Source: JABDJL01 sp963664065
Lineage (GTDB): Bacteria; Pseudomonadota; Gammaproteobacteria; Xanthomonadales; SZUA-36
Direction of reading: 5' to 3'
Length of the DNA: 64,000 bases
Assembly (NCBI GenBank): GCA_963664065.1
Contig: OY760942.1
Location: forward strand, 1,178,001-1,242,000
Shown here: one piece after another, positions 59,062-64,000 of the stretch
Layout of the letters: the number at the start of each line of letters is the position of its first letter
How positions within the stretch are numbered: position 1 is the first letter of the stretch
Notes under the pieces: generated by a model
Databases searched by the model: none
What the model saw: only the letters and a program-made list of their open reading frames with translations
What the model was told of the DNA's origin: nothing
Made by a program: the position numbers and the translations under genes

Positions 59062-59733
59062 GTGGTTGAATCAACAAAAGCAGTGGTTCTGGTGTCCGGT
59101 GGGCTTGATTCGGCGACAACTCTGGCCATGGCACGGCATGCGGGTTTTGAATGCCACGCGCTTGCAGTGGACTATGGTCAGCGCCACCGATCCGAACTAC
59201 AGGCCGCACAACGGGTTGCAGATGCCATGGATGTTCGCCTGAAGATCATCAGTCTGGATCTGCGTGCTGTGGGCGGTTCAGCCCTTACCGATGACATTGA
59301 AGTACCTGAAGGGGAGTCAGAAGGCATCCCGGTAACTTATGTGCCAGCCAGAAACACCATCATGCTATCCCTGGCTCTTGGGCTTGCCGAGGTGCTGGAA
59401 GCCAACAGTATATTTATTGGCGTTAACGCAGTGGATTACTCGGGCTATCCGGACTGTCGGCCCGGTTTTATTCGTGCCTTTCAGGCCATGGCCAAGTTGG
59501 CGACCAAGGCAGCGGTTGAAGGCCAGCCCATGCAAATTCAAACACCACTTATTTACATGAACAAGGCGGACATTATTCGCCAGGGCATCGATCTGGGCGT
59601 CGATTACGCACTTACCGTATCCTGCTACCAGGCGGATGATGAGGGCAGGGCTTGTGGCGTTTGTGATTCCTGCCGTATCCGTAAAGCCGGGTTCGAATCA
59701 GCGGGAGTCCCCGACCCAACGAGATATGCGTAA
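59062..59733 (+). CDS. queC: 7-cyano-7-deazaguanine synthase QueC
   Basis: A 223-residue ATP-dependent enzyme converting 7-carboxy- to 7-cyano-7-deazaguanine (preQ0). The PP-loop is [10 protein letters not shown] zinc site appears as [17 protein letters not shown]. The start chosen is the GTG at 59062, giving [18 protein letters not shown] longer TTG start would overlap queE. It works directly after QueE. Confidence 0.94.
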   Translation: MVESTKAVVLVSGGLDSATTLAMARHAGFECHALAVDYGQRHRSELQAAQRVADAMDVRLKIISLDLRAVGGSALTDDIEVPEGESEGIPVTYVPARNTIMLSLALGLAEVLEANSIFIGVNAVDYSGYPDCRPGFIRAFQAMAKLATKAAVEGQPMQIQTPLIYMNKADIIRQGIDLGVDYALTVSCYQADDEGRACGVCDSCRIRKAGFESAGVPDPTRYA

Positions 59734-59758
59734 TGAGGTGATGAGGTTTATCGAAGGA

Positions 59759-59783
59759 TGTAGGAGCGATTTTTAATCGCGAA
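59759..59783. repeat. REP-like palindromic element, second copy
   Basis: TGTAGGAGCGATTTTTAATC followed by GCGAA. The hairpin GCGATT/AATCGC has a TTT loop. It shares the TGTAGGAGCGA...TCGCGAA frame with the element at 58305 but has a different loop. Confidence 0.75.
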
Positions 59784-59789
59784 TGAGCC

Positions 59790-60905
59790 CTAATCTCCCA
59801 CCAGGCGTTTCCCTAACCTCATCATCGGTACTTCAACATGATGGTACATCTTGCCCGACAGCCAAAATGTTACAGGTATGGAAACTGCGGCCATCCCGAC
59901 CCCGAACAACAAGGGAACTGAAGACAGGATGTCTGCACTGACAACATGGAACAGCAGATAGGCAATCCAATACAAAATAATGAAATGGAGCAGGTAAAAA
60001 GAATAGGAATAACGCCCGAGCCGGTTGATCACATCCCGTGCCAGGAAGCGGTTGAACCAACTGCCCGAATTTTCCGGATTCAAGAGGTAGCCGATAATCA
60101 GCACACTTCCAAAGGTCTCGATCAGGATGAAGCCAAACATGTTGCCGAGCCCGACGATGGTCCGTGCACCGCAAACCATGGCTGTGCCGAAAAGCAACAG
60201 TACGGTTCCGGAACTCCCTGCCAGCGAATCTTTCAACGCCTTATAAATCAACGGCAGCATCAACCCGGCGTAAAACACGTACAGGAAAAACAAATACAGG
60301 TTGCTGACCTTCGCTGAAAGTGCAACCAGCAAACCCAGTATCGCCAGGTTCACCACTATCCCGGTTTTACGGCTTAGCAGGTAGGCAAACGGTAAGAACA
60401 GGGAGCCTGCAATCTCAACTTGCAAAGACCAGGCAATATGGTTCAGATAGTTTTCTTTCAGGGTGAGATTGTTGACGATCGTGCTTGCATCCAGATCAAA
60501 GCGATACCACTCGGCGTACCATCCTGATCCGGCTTCAAACAACATGTAATCATGAAAGAAACAAATGGAAATTACGATTCCCGCCATCGTCACGATATGC
60601 GCCGGATAAAGACGGAAAATTCGCTTGAAATAGAATGCGATAGTTCGACCAAAGGTCACGCTGTGCTTATCCAGTGAAAGTCCCAGCACATAACCACTGA
60701 GCACAAAGAATACGGTAACCGCAGCCCCGCCATTGAGAAAAAGCAACAGGAAGCGGGTGATCGCAGATTGAATACCGGCCGCCTCGGAAAATGATGTGAA
60801 CCAGATATTGTTCAGGCCATCCACGGTTAGCACCAGCAAGCAATGACACAGGGCAACCATCAATGCTGCAATGCCCCGTAATGATTCGAGATTCTTTAAG
60901 AACAC
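59790..60905 (-). CDS. Acyltransferase 3 family membrane protein
   Basis: A 371-residue inner-membrane protein with about ten helices. The N-terminal LRGIAALMVALCHC carries the catalytic-type His (normally R-G-x-A-x-x-x-V-x-x-x-H). A second helix reads VFFVLSGYVLG. Such enzymes O-acetylate or otherwise acylate surface sugars. It uses a GTG start with no clear ribosome site. It is convergent with queC and divergent from the tRNA. Confidence 0.85.
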   Translation of the reverse strand: MFLKNLESLRGIAALMVALCHCLLVLTVDGLNNIWFTSFSEAAGIQSAITRFLLLFLNGGAAVTVFFVLSGYVLGLSLDKHSVTFGRTIAFYFKRIFRLYPAHIVTMAGIVISICFFHDYMLFEAGSGWYAEWYRFDLDASTIVNNLTLKENYLNHIAWSLQVEIAGSLFLPFAYLLSRKTGIVVNLAILGLLVALSAKVSNLYLFFLYVFYAGLMLPLIYKALKDSLAGSSGTVLLLFGTAMVCGARTIVGLGNMFGFILIETFGSVLIIGYLLNPENSGSWFNRFLARDVINRLGRYSYSFYLLHFIILYWIAYLLFHVVSADILSSVPLLFGVGMAAVSIPVTFWLSGKMYHHVEVPMMRLGKRLVGD

Positions 60906-61067
60906 CTGGAGAGTGGCCCGTTCCGGTCAGCAGGCAGTAATCAGCCCGGAGAAATCCTAACCCATTAGCACACAAGGTGATACGAACAGCCCCTGAATCA
61001 GGTAAATTCATCTTGAGTGAAGCGTGGATTTCACCTAAAATGCCGCGCTCCCCGAAGTACAGTCCGA

Positions 61068-61143
61068 GGGCCGTTAGCTCAGTTGGTAGAGCAGAAGACT
61101 TTTAATCTTTTGGTCGTAGGTTCGATTCCTACACGGCCCACCA
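61068..61143 (+). tRNA. tRNA-Lys (anticodon UUU)
   Basis: A 76-base gene with encoded CCA. The acceptor arm GGGCCGT pairs with ACGGCCC, followed by discriminator A and CCA. The D-loop is AGCTCAGTTGGTAGAGC, the anticodon arm AGACTTTTAATCT reads UUU, and the T-loop is GGTTCGATTCC. Its 3' end borders phage-derived DNA, as at many integration sites. Confidence 0.97.
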
Positions 61144-61235
61144 TATTCCCGGTTTCATCTGAACTACTCCAGCCCAGCTCAAACCCTTTCTAGGCTTCAC
61201 TTTCCGGGGCACCGGGTGTTCGCCTGCTCCGGGAA

Positions 61236-61480
61236 TCAGCGCTTGAAGGGGCTGGAATAGGTCCCGAAAATGACACGCAAATAACACGCAGATAACACGC
61301 AGATAACACGCGTCGAGAGGTTCGTGTACGCGATCTGTGTCAGATTCGCGAGAATCGTATTCGTCGCGACCGGGGCGTTCGCCGCCGCACAAAGTGCCAC
61401 GGTGAGGGCGTTCGAGCCGAGGTTGTGGACCTTGTGCGCCAAATCCTCTACGAACTGCTGGACTTGTTAAAACCTGCCAT
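61236..61480 (-). pseudogene. Phage structural-like gene remnant, frameshifted and truncated
   Basis: An ATG at 61480 with an AGGAG site starts MAGFNK and then meets a stop at 61448-61450. A +1-related frame continues the phage-like sequence (VEDLAHKVHNLGSNALTVAL, then ANAPVATNTILANLTQIAYT). A missing T in AAGT(T)CCAG would join them. The similarity ends near the 11-bp repeats, so the C-terminus is gone. Similar proteins occur next to tail-fibre genes in tailed phages. It is the third gene of a minus-strand phage operon fragment. Confidence 0.6.
61273..61312. repeat. 11-bp tandem repeats next to the tRNA
   Basis: ACACGCAAATA, ACACGCAGATA, ACACGCAGATA, then a partial ACACGCG. They lie at the end of the phage-derived segment. 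They could be integrase arm sites, a replication slippage product, or coding repeats; I cannot tell which. Confidence 0.8.
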
Positions 61481-61529
61481 GATTAAAACTCCTAAAGGTT
61501 GAAAAATCCCCGCTCATGCGGGGTCGAAT

Positions 61530-62000
61530 TTACGCGAGGATTTCGTCGGCCCGACCAGCGTCAATTACCTTCTTGCTCTCTAGCACGTTAAAAACATAGT
61601 TGGCCTCAGACGAGTCGAGTTCGAGTTCGTCCGCGCCGAGTGAAAATAAGACGTAAGCCTTGAGGCGTCCGCGCTGAATCTGAGTCAGGGTCACCCACCC
61701 GGCGTCCTCGTCCATAAGGACGAAGATTCTCCCCCGCTCGTCGTCCGTGACCCGCTCGAACCAGAGCTCAAGCGGCGTCGCGTTTACCGGGTCCCGGCCC
61801 CCTGTCGGGTGAGTGTCCGAGAAAACGTCGGCCTGTATGTCGTAATAGCCATCGGTTTTCGGCGCGGGAGTGTATCCCGCCACGTCGATAAACCACTTGG
61901 TCCTGTCCCGAAAAGCCGGGAGCACGGCGCCGGATGAGATAATGACGACTTGCGCAAATTTCGTTTCGCGGATTCGGCTCAATTCTGCATAAGTGACCAT
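61530..62000 (-). CDS. Phage-derived hypothetical protein (tail-region neighbour)
   Basis: A 156-residue protein, acidic, with no signal peptide or helix. I do not recognise its family. It lies between a glycine-rich tail-like protein and the 61.4 kb phage gene, on the same strand and with tight spacing (3 bases upstream), which suggests a tail-module operon. The start is the ATG at 62000. It may be the only intact phage gene left here. Confidence 0.6.
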   Translation of the reverse strand: MVTYAELSRIRETKFAQVVIISSGAVLPAFRDRTKWFIDVAGYTPAPKTDGYYDIQADVFSDTHPTGGRDPVNATPLELWFERVTDDERGRIFVLMDEDAGWVTLTQIQRGRLKAYVLFSLGADELELDSSEANYVFNVLESKKVIDAGRADEILA

Positions 62001-62003
62001 TTT

Positions 62004-62292
62004 TTAAGTCCTGTAGTAAACGAACAATTCGCCGGGGGCTCCGCGTTGACCGTTTGCCCCGTTAGCCCTCGCCGCTAGCCCCGCCGCCGCCGCGCAATGG
62101 CACAACCGGGCCGGAGGTCGAACCGCCGCGACCCCAACCGCCAGCCCCGCCGCCGCCGACCGTCGTTCCGGTTCCGCCGCCCGCGCCCTGAAAACCATAG
62201 TCTCCGCCATCGCCGCCCGTCCCCGACGAGCCTTTGCCGCCTTGGGCGGGGCCGGAGGTGGCGGTTATAGTCCGAGCGCCGACGAACAACAC
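62004..62292 (-). pseudogene. Glycine-rich phage tail-like protein, 5'-truncated and frameshifted
   Basis: The minus strand encodes repeated Gly-rich sequence (GGKGSSGTGGDGGDYGFQ and GGGGAGGWGRGG), as in phage tail or receptor-tip proteins. The frame stops at a TAA near 62062. The adjacent frame goes on with GANGQRGAPGELFVYY and ends at 62004, a normal tail-protein ending (GAPG...). The 5' part is missing: the IS begins at about 62284. Confidence 0.6.
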
Positions 62293-63111
62293 AGCAGGGC
62301 ATCACGTCAGCACTGGAACAAGATCCCCGAGTCGGTACGGGAACTGGTTGTTGATGTGGCCCTGGAACAACCGGAGCTGACACCCCGGGAACTGGCCTGG
62401 CATCTTACTGATACCCATGAGTACTTTATCTCGGAGTCCAGTGTCTATCGCATCCTCAAGGCCCATGACCTGGTTACCAGCCCACAGTTCATAGTGATGA
62501 GCGCAGCCGATGCGTTCCAGCATCCGACACGGCGTGTACATGAACTGTGGCAGACAGACTTTACCTACTTCCGGGTGGTGGGCTGGGGCTGGTACTTCCT
62601 GTCGACGATCCTGGATGACTATTCCCGTTACATCATCAGCTGGCGGTTGACGACCACGATGGCGGCGCATGATGTCACCGATACTCTGGAAGATGCTCTG
62701 AAAGCCACAGGGCTCACCGAAGTCAGGGTGCATCACAAGCCCAGGTTACTGTCTGACAACGGCCCCTGCTATATCTCAAAAGAACTCAGGGAATGGTTGC
62801 AGGATCAAGACATGAAGCACACCCGGGGAGCACCGTACCACCCGATGACCCAGGGCAAGATCGAACGCTACCACCGTTCGATGAAAAACGTGGTCAAGCT
62901 GGAGAATTATTACTTCCCGTGGGAACTGGAAAGTGCCATTGCTCAGTGGGTGGCTCATTACAACCATGAGCGGTATCACGAATCACTGGATAACGTGACG
63001 CCGGCTGATGTGTATAACGGAAGAAGAAACGACATCCTGGACCGACGGTCAATGATCAAAGCCAGAACGTTAACGCAAAGGAAAATACAAAACCTGCGGT
63101 TAGCAGGCTAG
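62242..63111 (+). pseudogene. DDE transposase (rve), N-terminally truncated and fused to phage sequence
   Basis: The true transposase part begins near SRQHWNKIPESVRE (about residue 21). The catalytic triad is Asp106 (QTDFTYF), Asp172 (LLSDNGPCY) and Glu208 (GKIERYHR), with 35 residues between the second Asp and the Glu, as in rve-type transposases. The first 20 residues of the open frame (MGGAGGGGYSPSADEQ) come from the antisense of the phage glycine-rich gene, so this is an accidental fusion. Without its DNA-binding N-terminus it should be inactive. Confidence 0.75.
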
Positions 63112-63165
63112 ACTGGAGAAAGTACGGGCAGAAAAGTGTCTCTTAGAAAAAGGCTCAAGTGGTCC
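62284..63165 (+). mobile_element. Insertion sequence, 5'-truncated, IS3-like DDE family
   Basis: This element holds an integrase-core transposase, and its right end is TCTTAGAAAAAGGCTCAAGT followed by GGTCCCAT (about 63141-63168). I have seen similar terminal bases on this widespread marine IS; that is recollection, not a database match. The left end and the N-terminal helix-turn-helix of the transposase are missing, cut at the junction with the glycine-rich tail gene. The boundaries are approximate. Confidence 0.65.
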
Positions 63166-63839
63166 CATATGCTCTGACGACGTACACATGCCCGTGCCAG
63201 TTCAGTCGCCCGGCTGATCTCGGCGCGAGTCATGTCATCTTCGAGATTGTCTCGAAGTTTCCTGGCCGCTTCATTCCCGTTTGCACCAGCGATGTTGTAC
63301 CACATGTGCGCGAGCACGGAATCCTTGAGGACACCCTCACCATTCTTGTACCGAAGCCCGAGGTTGTTCTGCGCACTGGCTTGGCCCTGTTCGGCGGCCA
63401 GCCGGTACCAGCGCACCGCTTCGGCGAAGTCCTTGAGGACACCCTCACCATTGGCGCACATGTTCCCGAGATTGAACTGCGCAACGGCGTAACCTTGCTC
63501 GGCGGCCATTCGGTACCACTTCACGGCTTCGGCATCGTCCTCGAAGACACCCTCACCCTCGGAGTACATGAGCCCGAGGTTGAACTGTGCTGCGGCGATA
63601 CCTTGCTCGGCAGCCAACCGATACCAGCGCACGGCTTCGGCATCGTCCTTGAGGACACCCTTCCCCTCGTGGTACATGAACCCGAGGCTGAACTGTGCGG
63701 CGGCATCACCCTGCTCGGCAGCTTGACGGACCGTGTCGAGATTGTCCTGTGCCGAGAGCACCATGACGGCGAGGCCACCCACCACGATCACGGCAGTAGC
63801 TATGCGGATCAGCCTTGGTATTTTATTTATCGGCTTCAA
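63108..63839 (-). CDS. Sel1-repeat protein with IS-derived C-terminus
   Basis: A 243-residue protein with an N-terminal hydrophobic anchor (VIVVGGLAVMVLS) and about four Sel1-like repeats (AAQFSLGFMYHEGKGVLKDD, AAQFNLGLMYSEGEGV, VAQFNLGNMCANGEGV, SAQNNLGLRYKNGEGV). Sel1 proteins are scaffolds for envelope or signalling functions. The native part ends around CVRRQS. The last 20 residues (IWDHLSLFLRDTFLPVLSPV) are read from the IS end, so the IS inserted near the 3' end and replaced the natural C-terminus. Function of the remaining protein is uncertain. Confidence 0.8.
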   Translation of the reverse strand: MKPINKIPRLIRIATAVIVVGGLAVMVLSAQDNLDTVRQAAEQGDAAAQFSLGFMYHEGKGVLKDDAEAVRWYRLAAEQGIAAAQFNLGLMYSEGEGVFEDDAEAVKWYRMAAEQGYAVAQFNLGNMCANGEGVLKDFAEAVRWYRLAAEQGQASAQNNLGLRYKNGEGVLKDSVLAHMWYNIAGANGNEAARKLRDNLEDDMTRAEISRATELARACVRRQSIWDHLSLFLRDTFLPVLSPV

Positions 63840-64000
63840 ATGTGAGCTACTCTCCTCTCCCCAGGCTCTAGCATATCCGAGTCAGGATGCTAGGAGAATC
63901 CCAGGAGTGACGAACGCGGCTTGGCTCTCCACCCCTTTTGGACGAAGGATCCATTGAGTCAGAGGGCTTCGAACGGGGCCGATTTTTCCGGATCCTCCTG
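63840..64000. other. Non-coding end of window
   Basis: The region upstream of the Sel1 gene. I see no gene or clear promoter motif in it. Its sequence continues beyond the window. Confidence 0.5.

Noticed and set aside
58305..59783. CRISPR-like or small-RNA interpretation of the two hairpins
   Set aside because: Only two dispersed copies with REP-type sequence; no spacers or cas genes.
61273..61312. CRISPR array
   Set aside because: Repeats are 11 bp, directly abutting, and without spacers. They are tandem repeats only.
62242..62300. N-terminal glycine-rich part of the transposase as a real domain
   Set aside because: It is the antisense of the phage glycine-rich gene and arises from the junction.

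Overview
The window is chromosomal DNA of a Gammaproteobacterium with moderate GC content. The evidence is the ruvCAB-tolQRAB-pal-cpoB-queE-queC run, the PhoP/PhoQ-like pair, glnD-dapD-(arsC-like)-dapE, and protein sequences of the Chromatiales/Woeseia kind. Many exported peptidases, an RND pump and a sodium/solute symporter suggest a free-living, probably marine or sediment heterotroph. That habitat is inference.

Layout. 1-5.3 kb (minus): a truncated SSS symporter and a CecR/YbhGFSR-like efflux ABC operon led by a TetR repressor with a perfect 20-bp palindrome at its start. 5.4-11.8 kb (plus): dusA, a CtlX-like hydrolase, a PepSY peptide with a two-component system, mazG and rmuC. 11.9-15.2 kb: a disordered accessory stretch with a gene scrap, a twice-frameshifted DUF2306 gene, and a DUF6249 / region-4-only sigma / epoxide-hydrolase-like group. 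15.3-20.6 kb (minus): an RND pump with adaptor, then prmC. 20.8-29.2 kb (plus): map, glnD, dapD, an arsC-like gene, dapE and clpB. 29.2-38.7 kb: an accessory block holding a DUF222 protein without its HNH domain, a 1587-residue exported protein and a divergent propeller/cytochrome gene that share a C-terminal module, a 2OG-Fe(II) oxygenase and a membrane protein. 38.8-44.3 kb: an M20 peptidase, proBA and an M49-like lipoprotein. 44.4-60.9 kb: fmdB-aspS, an S9 peptidase, rarD, a lipase-like hydrolase, yebC, ruvCAB, the Tol-Pal operon, queE/queC and an acyltransferase. 61.0-64.0 kb: tRNA-Lys followed by phage tail-gene remnants, a 5'-truncated IS and a Sel1-repeat gene cut by that IS.

The most striking property is the number of interrupted genes. 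clpB has an in-frame TGA plus a Walker A change. The propeller/cytochrome gene has an in-frame TAA plus a lost heme cysteine. proB is frameshifted in its conserved Gly-Gly-Met loop. The DUF2306 gene has two apparent single-base losses. Two phage genes are frameshifted. Several of these are core genes, and some lesions lie in homopolymers. Either the assembly carries errors or the lineage is losing genes, and raw reads would decide.

The best candidate for something undescribed is the 30.3-37.4 kb pair. Two divergently transcribed exported proteins carry three copies of a roughly 140-residue C-terminal module (GLNDAW...GAPDQRW...PTQDT...C). One is a giant Ig-like/carboxypeptidase-regulatory-type protein and the other is a YncE-type propeller joined to a MauG-like di-heme domain. 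A 2OG-Fe(II) oxygenase lies immediately downstream.
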